From NCBI GenBank assembly GCA_903231505.1, contig CAFBRK010000015.1:81655-145654 (forward strand): a stretch of DNA of 64,000 bases. The letters run 5' to 3'. Numbering within the stretch: the stretch's first letter is position 1; the number at the start of each line of letters is the position of its first letter. This DNA comes from Olavius algarvensis associated proteobacterium Delta 3. Its GTDB lineage: Bacteria; Desulfobacterota; Desulfobacteria; Desulfobacterales; CAFBRK01. The notes under the pieces are model-generated. The model had not been told where the DNA came from. It was given only the letters and a program-made list of their open reading frames with translations, and did no database searches. Below are positions 51,813-62,900 of this stretch, in pieces. The position numbers were made by a program, and so were the translations under genes.

Positions 51813-53261
51813 TTATGAGCGCTCCAAGGCTTTATCTTCCGGTTCGAGAAGCATCAGCTTCTCGGGTTTTCTCAAATTTCGATTCCATTGATACAGATTT
51901 GCATGCTGCTTCCCATCAACCTGCCTGATCCACACAAATCCGAACTGTTTGGCTTCCCTGATGAGTCTTTCTTCTTCGCTGAAAACGGTTGTCCAGGTGC
52001 CGATATTGAAATGCCAGCAATTCCCAGGGACCTTTTCTATTTTCGGGTCATGGGTATGGCCGAAAACAATTACTTCCACATCTTCAAGTTGTTCCTTAAT
52101 TGTGGATAGAATGGGTTTAAGATCAACTTGCTTGCGGTTTTTTGTCCATATCCCTTGTAACACCCGAATCATCAACAAACCGAGGGGAATTATGAATGTC
52201 GTCGGAGACACGCCATACGTATACCACAAGAAGCCGATTCCGAGAGCAAGGATAATTGCAGCGATAACGAGCAAGGTACCGGAATAGTACAATGTAACTG
52301 ACAGCTTGCTTCTGGTGAACGGTGCAGCCCTCTGATCATATATTTTTGTTACAACCTCCGGCTTTAGGCCTGCCTTTGTCGCCTCAATTGAAAGTTTCTC
52401 GTCATTCCTTCTCCCAATCGTTTCTTTTTCATCCTTTGAAAAATCACCGGCCTTTAGATATATGCCAAGAGCCGCCGAGAAATGCTTAAAAATACTGCGT
52501 ATAAACTGCGGCTTGTCTTTTTTGAAGGCCCAGTTCATATAATCTATAGCCGGCTTTATATTATCAGCGAACGGATTTCTATATTCTAATTTGTTAAAGA
52601 AATACCGGACAAAAAAAGATCCAAAAGGCAGCCAGAGTCTGTCTGTATCCTTGGCGTAGACGGGCCAAAGAAGGTATTCAAAGGAGTTGAATGGATCGTA
52701 CTGGCTACCGTGCTCGACATAGGTCTTTCTATTTTTGTTGTAGTAGAACCAGGGATAGAAGGTCACGCGGGCTTCAATTTTTGAAGGAATCGCTTCATCG
52801 CTGACAAAACCTGCAATATGATCAATAAGCGCTGTCTGTACGTCTGGCCAGTGCAGTTCAATGTCATGATTGCCGGAGATGATGGAGAGACGATTTTCTT
52901 CCGATAAAAATCTGGCCAGTGCCTTAAAAAAGACTTTATGACCATTTACGATCCGGTCCAGTTTCCAACATGTCTTTTCGCTCTCCGTTCCCAGTCCATA
53001 TTTCTCCTCTCGGTCGCTTATAGAGAAGGTAGCCCCACCCGTTCTTTTCAATTCCTGTGTCAGGGGGCCGTTGACCTGCAAAAAGTCGAATAAATCACCG
53101 TTGATGATCAAGTGATTGTTACCGGGATTTTCCCTCTGATGGTACTTTAAAAAATCATCGAATTCATTATCAAAGAAGAAATCTTCGTTCCTCGAGTATT
53201 TTCTTGTCTCTTCATTCAAGCCGGCACTGAGATGCAGATCACTGATGATGATTAAATTCAT
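51813..53261 (-). CDS. Calcineurin-like metallophosphoesterase with membrane segments
   Basis: A 482-residue protein. The metal-binding motifs are ISDLHLSAG, INGDLFDFLQ, SGNHDIELHW and FGHTHDPKIEK, the full set of the calcineurin-like phosphoesterase fold. Between the NHD and HTH parts are two hydrophobic segments at about residues 325-370 (LLVIAAIILALGIGFLWYTY and FIIPLGLLMIRVLQ). The substrate may be lipid-linked (as for LpxH-type enzymes) or a nucleotide; this cannot be decided. The insertion of membrane helices within the catalytic fold is unusual. Start at 53261 is clear. Confidence 0.85.
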   Translation of the reverse strand: MNLIIISDLHLSAGLNEETRKYSRNEDFFFDNEFDDFLKYHQRENPGNNHLIINGDLFDFLQVNGPLTQELKRTGGATFSISDREEKYGLGTESEKTCWKLDRIVNGHKVFFKALARFLSEENRLSIISGNHDIELHWPDVQTALIDHIAGFVSDEAIPSKIEARVTFYPWFYYNKNRKTYVEHGSQYDPFNSFEYLLWPVYAKDTDRLWLPFGSFFVRYFFNKLEYRNPFADNIKPAIDYMNWAFKKDKPQFIRSIFKHFSAALGIYLKAGDFSKDEKETIGRRNDEKLSIEATKAGLKPEVVTKIYDQRAAPFTRSKLSVTLYYSGTLLVIAAIILALGIGFLWYTYGVSPTTFIIPLGLLMIRVLQGIWTKNRKQVDLKPILSTIKEQLEDVEVIVFGHTHDPKIEKVPGNCWHFNIGTWTTVFSEEERLIREAKQFGFVWIRQVDGKQHANLYQWNRNLRKPEKLMLLEPEDKALERS

Positions 53262-53385
53262 TGCTTCGTATCTCCAGTTCTATAGTTAGCCCAGTCAGCA
53301 TCCGGGACGTCCCACCTGAAGCTTTCCGGAAGCCTTTGGAGAACCGGGAAAAAGGCAAGCGATGGCTCCAATTCAGATGAGCGAT

Positions 53386-54750
53386 TTAGTGCGATACGTC
53401 AACGTGAACGTGGCTTTCGACAGAATAATCCACATGTCGAGCGGGCGAGCGGCCGGGGCTTTTCTCTGATTTGGCGTAGGCCAGTTTGCGGTACCCCATG
53501 TTCCCCTTCCAATTGAGGATGTTGCCAAAAAGAGACCTTTTGGAAAAGCCGTCCAGGCACCTTTTTAATGCAAACCTGAGCTTGTAGAGCTCCTTCATGG
53601 TCCGGACCCAGCCCTCATACAGCTGTACTCTGGTCATCCGATTTGGCCGGTACACCACATCATCCGCATTGTACCTGAGCCACCAGGAATCGTCTATCAG
53701 CCTATTTTCCTCTTTCAGCCTGCTATAAATCGCCGTTGCGGGATAAGGGGCCAATATGGACGGTTGGATAACATCAATTTTGCTCTTGAGGGAAAATTCC
53801 AACAACCGATCAAAACAGGACTCATCATCACTGTCCAGGCCCAAGATAAACGCCCCCAAAACGGCGATGCCGTTGTCGTGCAGCTTTTTTACCGATTCAA
53901 TATAGTCGTTGTTTATATTTTGATATTTACCGACTGTCTTCAGGCCTTCGGTGGATGTGGTTTCCAGTCCGACAAACAATCCCAAACAGCCGCCTCTGTT
54001 TAACCGCTTCAGCATCTTGTCGTCGTCTGCAACGTTGATGGACGTCTGCCCGATCCATTTTTTGTTCAAGGAAGCCAGGCGGCCAAGCAATTGCTTTGAG
54101 TGTTCCCGTACCGCAACAATGTTATCATCAACGAACATCAACTTGTTTCCGGAAAGATGTTTGACTTCTGCAATCACACTGTCAACGGGGCGCAAACGGA
54201 CACCATTTCCGTACAGGCTGGACACCGAACAGAAATCACACGAATAGGGGCATCCGCGTGACGTTTGGACCAGATTGACGCTCACGTACCTGTGTTCTTG
54301 GAACAGCTGCCTTCTTGGATGGGGAATGTGCTTCGGGTTCGGCAGCTTGTCGGAACGATACAGCTTTTTCAACTTCCCGTTTTTAAAATCCTCCAACAAG
54401 GTGCTCCAAACATCCTCTGCTTCCCCGAGCACCAACGTGCTGGCATGCATCAGGGCTTCTTCTTTGGCCACGGTCGGGTGAATTCCGCCCAGTACGACCG
54501 ACACCCCCCTGGATCGATATGCATCTGCAATTTCGTATGCCCTTACCGCTGTTTTGGTGTTCACGGTGATCCCGACAAGGTCAACTTCTTTCTCCAAATC
54601 GATCGGTTGCACAAGCTCATCGGTGATGGAAACGTCCACGTCCGAAGGGGTGAGGCTTGCCAGAATGCCGAGCGCCATTTGCGGGAAATGAAAGGCGTTA
54701 CCGACGTTGCGCGGGCCTTTTCGAAACGGTGAAATGAGCTCGAGTTTCAT
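53386..54750 (-). CDS. B12-binding-domain radical SAM protein
   Basis: A 454-residue protein of the class B (cobalamin) radical SAM type. The N-terminal ~150 residues form the B12-binding fold (ADAYRSRGVSVVLGGIHPTV, LVLGEAEDVWSTLLED), then QTSRGCPYSCDFCSV gives the CX3CX2C cluster, with MFVDDNIVAVREHSK and GLFVGLETTSTEGLK in the barrel. Reactions of this group include methyl transfer and ring rearrangements in lipids and cofactors; the substrate is unknown. It follows the cyclase gene on the same strand with a gap of about 65 bases. Confidence 0.88.
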   Translation of the reverse strand: MKLELISPFRKGPRNVGNAFHFPQMALGILASLTPSDVDVSITDELVQPIDLEKEVDLVGITVNTKTAVRAYEIADAYRSRGVSVVLGGIHPTVAKEEALMHASTLVLGEAEDVWSTLLEDFKNGKLKKLYRSDKLPNPKHIPHPRRQLFQEHRYVSVNLVQTSRGCPYSCDFCSVSSLYGNGVRLRPVDSVIAEVKHLSGNKLMFVDDNIVAVREHSKQLLGRLASLNKKWIGQTSINVADDDKMLKRLNRGGCLGLFVGLETTSTEGLKTVGKYQNINNDYIESVKKLHDNGIAVLGAFILGLDSDDESCFDRLLEFSLKSKIDVIQPSILAPYPATAIYSRLKEENRLIDDSWWLRYNADDVVYRPNRMTRVQLYEGWVRTMKELYKLRFALKRCLDGFSKRSLFGNILNWKGNMGYRKLAYAKSEKSPGRSPARHVDYSVESHVHVDVSH

Positions 54751-54814
54751 GTTAACGGTGTCCCCATCAGATCGTTAGCGTACCGGTTGCTGCAGCAGGC
54801 ATAGTGGTTCTGCA

Positions 54815-57800
54815 TCATCCGCTCGTCACCATCCGGCTCAGCCCGTTTAGATCCCATCTCAGGTCCATCTCTTCAAACAGGCATCTGGCCTGTTCCACAT
54901 ATTCATCCGCAGTGCTGCCATTCAATTTGGAAAGCCTGCTGTCGGGTTCCTTCAACCGCCGGCCGATTTCTGCGCAGGTCCTGGCAAGCTCGACACGGGC
55001 GCCGAGACGTTCGGCCTCGTTGATACTTTTGCTCCAGAATTTAGCGGCCTTTTTCTGGCGCCCCAGAACCCAATGATGAAGCCCCTTCAGCTTTAACACC
55101 TCTGTCATGTTAAACGCGTATTTGCCGGCGTTTTTCAGGGCGGATTTGCCGCTTGTCCTCGCCCTTGTGCGGTATTTCAGTATCTCTTCGTTATGTTCGG
55201 CATGGAGGGCGCGTTCCAGCATGGTCAGATCAAAAAAGTACTGACCCACGATGTAGCTGCTGACGTAGATTGGGGGAAGATCTTTTCGATAACCCGTAGT
55301 TTTTGCCTGCCACAAGAGGGCTTTGGCCCCAGTCGGGTTGTTCAGTAAGATTTGAACGATGGCATTGTAGCCGAGATAGTATAAAACGGCCGGCCGGTAG
55401 GTTTCGCTGCGACGAAACGCGTCATCCGCCAACTTCTGAGCCTCGAGGAGTTTTCGCCTGACGACCAATAGCCTTAATTCCAAATATTGTTTGGCTGCAA
55501 GGGCATTTTCGTTTCCATATACTTTCCAGATGTCGTCTACCTGGCCGATGATTGCCGCAGCTCCTTCAAAATCGCCACGGTCGGTTTTGACATGCCCATG
55601 CACCAGCAGGTAATTTACAGCATGCCACGACTCACCGACCCGTAAATTCTGCGATACCAGATCCTTGCTGTAATCTTTAATGTCAGACCAATTCCCCTTG
55701 AAGGCATTGTACAACAGCTCAAAAAAATCGTAATAGAGAATTTGTTTGCTATCATCCTTCCGGACAAAGCTTTTGTTGCATTCGAGTATTTTTTTGCTCA
55801 GAGCAAAGGACATTCCGGACCACGAAAAAAGGCCGCTCGCGCTAATCCGAATACCGACCCCATTTTCTACCTTCTCTATATTAAAGCGATTCAGCCGTTT
55901 CAGGGTGCTGATAAATTCGGTAAAGCACCTCTTGGGGTCGACATGGACCAAGGCCATTGACTTCTTGTAATTCAGAGAGATGATTTCGTTATCAATTTCG
56001 CTCGGCATCTTCGTTGCCTCTTTAAAAGGCAAATATAGATGGCCGATCAGGCTCAACAGATGATAGATTTGCGTAAAACTCAAAGCGAACCGATTTTTAG
56101 GTGACCCAGCACCCCAATGATCCAGGACACTGTCAAAGTACGTTATGGCATTCTCGTGTTTGCCTTTGTTAAATAAGGCAATCGCAATGTTTTTCTTAAA
56201 TGCGGTCACCTTTTCCGGATCGGCCGCTTCGCCGTATTTTTCAAGATATAGTTTCAATCCCTCCCTGTAATAGTTCAGCGCTTCAGATGATGCCGACGTC
56301 CGCAACGCTTCTTCGCCTGCCTTTATCAGGTAATACTCTGTTTTCTCCAGATCCTCGGCCCTGCCGTAATGGTAGGCGAGCATGCCATAGAACTCCGCTA
56401 GCCGCTCAGGGAATATGTTTTCAATGGAATCTGCGACCTTCAGATGAAGCTCTCTACGCTTTTCATGGAGAAGGGATTCATAAGCCACCTCCTGAGTAAG
56501 AGCGTGTTTAAACTGGTACTTTATCTCCCTCGGGCCCTTGCGTTCTTCGATCAGCTGAATTTCCTTCAAGTGGACCAGCCTGGTATCGATATCTTCAATC
56601 GACTCAACCACGTCGTCGAGAATCCGATAAAAGAAGTTTCTCCCGATGACCGCAGCCACTTTGATCAGGTTACGCGTTTGTCGCTCCAGTCGATCGATTC
56701 GAGCCATGAGAACATCGAAGACCGATTGAGGAATCACAACGGTGTCAATCATCCCGGTCACCGTGAAGCTCCCGTTTTTCGGTACAACCGCACCCTCATC
56801 GATAAACGATCGCACCACTTCCTCGATGAAAAATGGATTGCCGCCGGTGCGCTCCACGATCTTGTTTCTGACTTCATGAGGCAGTTCCCCGATATTCAGC
56901 ACATTGTTGATAAGCTCTAAACTCATCTGCCCATTCAGCGGCTGTAGTAAAACTTCAACATAGGACCCGGAAAGACTTTCTCGAATAGTGTGGGTGATTC
57001 GATCTCCGGTCTCCGGATGATCCGGACGAAACACATTGATAAAAAGGATTCTGTGGGTCTCTGCAAGGCGAAACAGCAACTCCAAAAGCTCGATAGAACT
57101 CGTGTCGGCCCATTGCAGGTCTTCGGACACGATCACCAGCGGGGCCATTTCACTGGATTTGATGAAAAGTTCCCTCATGTTCTTCAGGATCAGTTTTTCC
57201 AGGGCCTCACCCTCGATGCCCTTGACCCGTTCCGCGTATTTCCCATAGAGCGTCATGCCCATGAGGGTCGCTATGAAAGGGAACACCTCGGATAGCTGTT
57301 CATCGAATACATTCCTGACCGCACTTTCGAGCTTGTTAAAGGCAGATGCCTCACTCTCACTCTTACCGATTCGCGCCCAATGCTTCAGGATATCGATGAG
57401 CGGATGGAAGCTCAAGTTTCGGCCTATGGAAATGGCTCTCCCCTCAAGGAGGGTGACATGCTCCATCACTTCCCGGTCCTTTAGCTCCGCAACGAGTCTG
57501 GACTTGCCGACACCGGCTTCTCCGATGATGTTTACGATGGAGCCAAGGCCGTTGGTGACCTTCATTACCTGAAGCTCGAGCCTGGCCAGCTCATGCTTTC
57601 TTCCCACGATCACCGAGTGGATCCGCCTCTCGCCGCCCAAACGGGATCTGTCAAAGTAATCTTCAAACGGTTTGTCAGGATCCGTGAACTTGTAAATACT
57701 GATGGGTTCCGCCTTGCCTTTGATCTTGGTGGGCTTCATGCGATGGAATGTAAACTGATTCCATGCCTGCCGATAGGTGTCCTGGCCCACCAGGATCTCA

Positions 57801-58420
57801 CCGGCCTTGGCCAGGCTTTGAAGGCGTGCGGCCACGTTAATCGTTTCACCGGTGATGCCGTGGGTTCCTTTTTCCAGATTCACCTCCCCGGTTACCACAA
57901 GACCCGAGTTGATACCGCTGTGTACGGCCAATGGCTGCCCGATCCTGTCTTCATACCTCGGGCTCAAGGCGGCTACCGTTTCATGGATGTCTTTGGCCGC
58001 CCGTATCGCCCTGACCGGGTCATCCTCGTGGACCTTGGGTACCCCGAAAATTGCCATGACCGCATCGCCAACAAATCTTTCGATAAACCCTTCATATCTT
58101 GCGATGATCTGGGCGATATCGCCAAAGATCCGGCTCATGATTTCCTTGACCTCTTCGGGGTCCAACCGTTCGGTCATGGCGGTGTAGCCGGAAACGTCGG
58201 AAAAAAGGACTGTGACATGCTTTCTCTCGCTGTTGATGTCCTCAGTCAACTTCACCGATCCGTCTACAGCACCTAAACGGTCGCCACATTTCCCGCAGAT
58301 GCTCTCATGAACCGGTGTCCTGGCTCGGCAGCTGCTGCACACCCGCAGGAGTCTGGCCCCGCATTCAGGGCAAAAATTCATCACTTTCGGATGTTCTGTT
58401 CGACACCTTGGACAGTTCAT
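54815..58420 (-). CDS. Class III cyclase-AAA ATPase-TPR signalling protein with zinc ribbons
   Basis: About 1200 residues from the preferred ATG at 58420 (MNCPRCRTEHPKVMNFCPEC). An ATG at 58513 adds 31 residues that look non-conserved. The N-terminal zinc-ribbon pair (CPRC...CPEC, CSSC...CGKC) is followed by a class III cyclase domain with VLFSDVSGYTAMTERLDPEE and FVGDAVMAIFGVP, an AAA/STAND-type ATPase with GEAGVGKSRLVAELK and SEDLQWADTSSIELLELL, then TPR-type helices to the end. This is the architecture of large cyclase-ATPase regulators of delta- and actinobacteria. Both metal-binding Asp positions expected in FSD and GDA appear present. It may make cAMP in response to a ligand. Confidence 0.88.
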   Translation of the reverse strand: MNCPRCRTEHPKVMNFCPECGARLLRVCSSCRARTPVHESICGKCGDRLGAVDGSVKLTEDINSERKHVTVLFSDVSGYTAMTERLDPEEVKEIMSRIFGDIAQIIARYEGFIERFVGDAVMAIFGVPKVHEDDPVRAIRAAKDIHETVAALSPRYEDRIGQPLAVHSGINSGLVVTGEVNLEKGTHGITGETINVAARLQSLAKAGEILVGQDTYRQAWNQFTFHRMKPTKIKGKAEPISIYKFTDPDKPFEDYFDRSRLGGERRIHSVIVGRKHELARLELQVMKVTNGLGSIVNIIGEAGVGKSRLVAELKDREVMEHVTLLEGRAISIGRNLSFHPLIDILKHWARIGKSESEASAFNKLESAVRNVFDEQLSEVFPFIATLMGMTLYGKYAERVKGIEGEALEKLILKNMRELFIKSSEMAPLVIVSEDLQWADTSSIELLELLFRLAETHRILFINVFRPDHPETGDRITHTIRESLSGSYVEVLLQPLNGQMSLELINNVLNIGELPHEVRNKIVERTGGNPFFIEEVVRSFIDEGAVVPKNGSFTVTGMIDTVVIPQSVFDVLMARIDRLERQTRNLIKVAAVIGRNFFYRILDDVVESIEDIDTRLVHLKEIQLIEERKGPREIKYQFKHALTQEVAYESLLHEKRRELHLKVADSIENIFPERLAEFYGMLAYHYGRAEDLEKTEYYLIKAGEEALRTSASSEALNYYREGLKLYLEKYGEAADPEKVTAFKKNIAIALFNKGKHENAITYFDSVLDHWGAGSPKNRFALSFTQIYHLLSLIGHLYLPFKEATKMPSEIDNEIISLNYKKSMALVHVDPKRCFTEFISTLKRLNRFNIEKVENGVGIRISASGLFSWSGMSFALSKKILECNKSFVRKDDSKQILYYDFFELLYNAFKGNWSDIKDYSKDLVSQNLRVGESWHAVNYLLVHGHVKTDRGDFEGAAAIIGQVDDIWKVYGNENALAAKQYLELRLLVVRRKLLEAQKLADDAFRRSETYRPAVLYYLGYNAIVQILLNNPTGAKALLWQAKTTGYRKDLPPIYVSSYIVGQYFFDLTMLERALHAEHNEEILKYRTRARTSGKSALKNAGKYAFNMTEVLKLKGLHHWVLGRQKKAAKFWSKSINEAERLGARVELARTCAEIGRRLKEPDSRLSKLNGSTADEYVEQARCLFEEMDLRWDLNGLSRMVTSG

Positions 58421-58633
58421 TTCAGTCTCAACAGGGATCGGCCCCGGCTCCCAACGGTTGCCAAGCTCCGTCCCCTTTTTGTGTAATATACGCCGGTGTT
58501 CGACCTCAGCCAAACAGGTTGCACAAAGATCCCAGATTCCGATCGACGAATCGGACCGTCAATCCCGCGTTTGCCGATGTTTTCTTAATATTGGTCCGGA
58601 CCCCGCTGTTTTGCGATGTTACCGCTATCCGGT

Positions 58634-59953
58634 TCAGGCAGAAAGGAACGGCAGTATCACGTTGCAAATCAGCTGCAGCGGCCCTTTTCGCAAAAGGAAA
58701 CGCACAAAGTCGTTATGGGGATAAAAGTCAATCTGTTGGAGAAAGGACAGATCAATCAACGGCCGGATCGTATAGTAACGCGACCTGGGCGACTCCTTGA
58801 GCGTAACGGCCATATGAATAAACCGGTGATTTTTACATGCGCTCAGCCAGAGATCCTTTAATTCCTGGGCCCGGTCTTTTGTCCCATTGCTTCCGGACCC
58901 AAGGTCGGCTTCCTTGACCGAAGTGGGCAAACCGTTTTCCAAGGTTACGATCACCCCTTTGCCGTTGGCTACCACCAACAACCGAAAGGGATTGGCCATG
59001 ATCTTTGCCAACACCTGCATTTTTTTGGGCAGTTTAAAAACGCGCCGCTTAAACCACCACACGAAAATTTTTGAGACCCATCGCCAGCCGACAAGCTTGA
59101 CTTGCCCGGTGCGCAGCCCCCTGCCCATCAAGGCGATAAGGTAAGCGGTGAGGTCGGCCAGGTTGTCGTGGAGTCTGAAGCCATCCAGGAACATCAGCAG
59201 GGCTTCCTCGGTGATCGCGATCGTGTACTTGCCTCCCAGGTGGATCGGGATATCCCCGCCTCGACATTCGACGATCAGGTTCGGCAGGAATTTATAATAC
59301 GTTTCCGCCACTTCCCGGACATCAATGCTTTTGAATTCAATTTGATCTCGAATTTTGTGTAGATTCGCCAGTATCGGTATCTCCGGCGCTATTGTCACGT
59401 TTTTTTCTCTGATGGCCTCCGCCAGCAGGAACGCAAAATCCACCAGATACCTGGCGTTGTCCCCATGGACGAGCCATTTCTGGTGCAGGCCATGCAGCTC
59501 GCGCAGAAATTCAATTTTGACGGATTTTTTGTAATATATGGTCTCATCTTCGAGCTCCCGCTCACAATACATTTCGGTCTTTCCTTTGAAGACCAGGGAG
59601 CTTTGTACGACGCCGCCGTACACCCACTCCATCATGACGTAGGGCCGTTGATAGCTTCCGGGATCGATGATAATGGAGGCCATGTGCCCCGGGCTTCCCG
59701 ACCCAAGGGGGAGTTTCTCGGATTTTTGGCTGAAATGGGCGTCGATAAAGGTGGTGAGCAGACGGGTGAACGGCAGGGCGGGGACGGCCCCGAAAGGGAT
59801 AAACGGAATCACGGCCTGCGCATACTTTACCCCGTTGCCGGAAGCGATAGAGCGCTGATTTTCACAAGTTTCCATCCACTTGACATAGTAAAAACGGAAC
59901 CAGTCCTTCAGGTCCTTGTTTTCGGGATCATTAAACTTGTGATGGTCCGCCAT
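58634..59953 (-). CDS. Uncharacterised protein coupled to the DUF362 fusion
   Basis: A 439-residue soluble protein starting MADHHKFNDPENKDLKDWFR. The start ATG at 59953 overlaps the previous stop as TAATG, so translation is coupled. The middle part (IECRGG-type loop IVECRGGDIPIHLGGKYTIA) and FRLHDNLADLTAYLIALMG look like a compact alpha/beta fold; the end (LLRKGPLQLICNVILPFLSA) is hydrophobic. I recognise no family. Coupling to a DUF362 membrane protein suggests a shared process. Confidence 0.7.
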   Translation of the reverse strand: MADHHKFNDPENKDLKDWFRFYYVKWMETCENQRSIASGNGVKYAQAVIPFIPFGAVPALPFTRLLTTFIDAHFSQKSEKLPLGSGSPGHMASIIIDPGSYQRPYVMMEWVYGGVVQSSLVFKGKTEMYCERELEDETIYYKKSVKIEFLRELHGLHQKWLVHGDNARYLVDFAFLLAEAIREKNVTIAPEIPILANLHKIRDQIEFKSIDVREVAETYYKFLPNLIVECRGGDIPIHLGGKYTIAITEEALLMFLDGFRLHDNLADLTAYLIALMGRGLRTGQVKLVGWRWVSKIFVWWFKRRVFKLPKKMQVLAKIMANPFRLLVVANGKGVIVTLENGLPTSVKEADLGSGSNGTKDRAQELKDLWLSACKNHRFIHMAVTLKESPRSRYYTIRPLIDLSFLQQIDFYPHNDFVRFLLRKGPLQLICNVILPFLSA

Positions 59954-62900
59954 TACCAGTACTCTCCCCTGGATAGCGTTATGGCCTCGGTGCAAAAGGC
60001 CATCAGGTCTCCTCCCATATCCTGGGAGAGACGCTCGAAGGTATCCGAATAATAGTTGGGCGGCTTGCCATGGCCGGCCAAGTGGTAAATCCGAGGCGCC
60101 AGGACCATAAATTCGGACTCGATAGCGCGATCGCCGAAGAGAATCGCCCCTTCACAAACCAGCGGTTTCCGAAGCGGCCCGTAAACAATGACAAACCCCT
60201 TGAAGGTATCCAGCGCACGCTCAAAGTAGGATTCCATGATCGTCTTCATTAATCCGAACACGCCGGAGAACATGACCGATGATCCCAGATCCGGCTCGCG
60301 CCAGTCGTCGGAAACCAGCTGGATGGGTCCCCAATTCCGGATCTGCTTTTCTGGGTCCAACGGGAGGAATTCTTCGTCGGCCCATGCAATCCGGCTAAGA
60401 TCCGGCTGCCTATTGAACCGGGCCCCGATATTTTGGATCAACCCCTCGTCTTCATAATCGGGCTCTCTGAAGATTCGACGGTGCTTTTGGATGGATGCCT
60501 CCCACTCCTTAGGTTCCATTTCCTCACAAGAATTGTCGCTATTGCAGACCGTTATGGTGATGTTGGCAGGCTCATGGATGCCCAAGCCCTGGGCATAGCC
60601 AAGCCAGGTGGATTTCACCTTTTTTTCTTTAAAATCTATCTGGTCGCGTGCCGGCATCCGGCTCAGGTTATTTTCGATGCCTTCCTGTCCCATGAGTTGG
60701 GAGGCGACAAAGTCGGCCAGGACCACGTCGTTGGAGGTGACCAGGGTGCGCAGGGGCACCAGATCTCCGGGCCAGGGACCGGTGCCTTCCAGGGCGTCGT
60801 ACCCATCGATAATCGTGAGGTCCGGCATCCAGACCTTGGTGATGTCCACCACCTTCTGGGAGATCCGCTCGTGTTCTGCTGCTCTGTCGCAATGGGGAAC
60901 CAGTCCATGGGAGTTTTTTATCCCCAGGGTGACCCGTGACTGCAGGTGGGTTTTCATCTTGGGCATGTTGATGTAGAAGTATTCCGGCTTGAGCATGGCT
61001 TCCGGCATGTGAAACTTATGAAGTACCTTGCCCCCTTTCTCGAGCCTGATATTTCTGAACGGCTGTTCGTCCATCAACATGACTTCGACGTTGTCGTTCC
61101 AGTTGTCATGTTCCCTTGAAATGCTTTCCCAATACGACTTCAACCCGGTAAACTCCAGCGCCATGCGGGAGGTTATGTTGCTGATGGCGATTTCCCCGAT
61201 AATAACCTTCTTGGCGCCGGCCATCAGACAGGCTCGCACCACCTCGGCCACCAGGTCGGGATCCGTCGTGTACGGGCTCCCAAAAGGCACCACCACATTG
61301 GGCTTTATGAACACAGTTTTATCGCCAACCGCTTCTTTAAATTTTACCGGCGGCTTCGTCTTGTCATCGTCTTTATCGCCGACCGCTTTTTTAACTTTTA
61401 CTGGCGGCATCGTCTTAGTATCGAAATACCCTCTCAGGGCCAGCCGGAGGGTTTCAGCAATGGAAAGTTCGGGCCAGTCGGGAGGCAGGGCCTTGGCAAA
61501 CGTGACATTCACCCTGCTTTCTTTCGGGGGGTGTGTATTCAGTTTGCCGTCTCCGTTGTTTTCTCGCAGCGTCCCGTCAGTACGGTGGCTTTCATTAAAA
61601 GAGACGTCGAGGATGCTGCTTTCATTGGGGACCTTGGGATTGCGGCCATACATGATGCGGATGGCCTTGGCCACACATTCACCGGAAATGTGGGCGCTGA
61701 CCGTGAAACAGAATACATAGGTAACGGTTAGCGCTCCAACGCTGATTAAGAACTGCTCCAGTGATGCATACATGGGTATCCAACCGAACCGAGTGATGAG
61801 ATACAAAACGCCGCCCGATATGACCAGAGCGGGGAGGATCTGGGTTAACCGGCGGATGAGCGTGACCCGCAAAAAGAACCACCAGAAACAAAACACCGTC
61901 AGGATACTCATCAGCAGGAGAAGCAATGACGGGTTTACCAGGGGATTATTGACGCTGACAGGGGTCACCATGAACTCCGGTCGGATCACAAGCACCACCT
62001 GAAAGATCAGCATCAACAATACCGCACTGATGGAAATGTGAAAGTTGGGCTCTTCTTGATCTCCCATAACGTCTTTGAACGGATCTGCCTTGGCTAGCAG
62101 GCGGTTGATAAGAAAGGCCGTTCCATAAATTACAAAGAAGACCATTGTCCACAACGGTCCCCAAAAGAAAAAATCGAAATAGATGTAAATCGGCTTTGCA
62201 CCCGGATTGAAGCCAAGTTGGAGGGCGACCTGGGTGGCATATCCAAACACCAGGGCGAAAAGGCCGAAGGCCAGTGCTCGATCCCAAAAGGGTTTTGGTG
62301 CCACCATAAGCGCCAGCAACATGATGACAGACACCAGAGCGGCAGTCTCCCAACTCATCTGGGTATAGGCCTCCGGAAATCCGGGACAGAAGTATTCCCC
62401 GAATACAATGAAAAGCCCGGCCAACATGGCAATGAAAAGCACGAATATTTCACCGTTTTCCGGCGTCTTACGCAACATTTTTAAAAAGGCCGGTCTACCT
62501 CGACGGACCAAGTACGCCATCCGGCTTTCGTATTTTTCCCGGTCATCGTACCAATGGATTTCGTCCTGCCTCGCTTCTCCCGGTTCGTTTTTAGCCTCCT
62601 CTTTCTTCCGTAGCTTGCGGACCTTGAAAAACCATGTAAGCCCATCGGCAATCCAGGCGGAAAACCCGTATTTCACAATAAATTCCATCGGCCACAGGGC
62701 GAAGATGAGATAATACGGCGGGAAGTGCCTTTGATCGCATTGATCCAGCCAGCACCATATCATGGCCTGGGTGCCGCCGGCATATTCGCCGACCGCGGCC
62801 ACGAACATGGCGGCGATAATGATGGAAATAAGCTTTCCAAAACGGAAGCAGTAGGCCAGGGTGACGGCATTTGCAAATACCGCGGTGTAGTAGATTAAAA

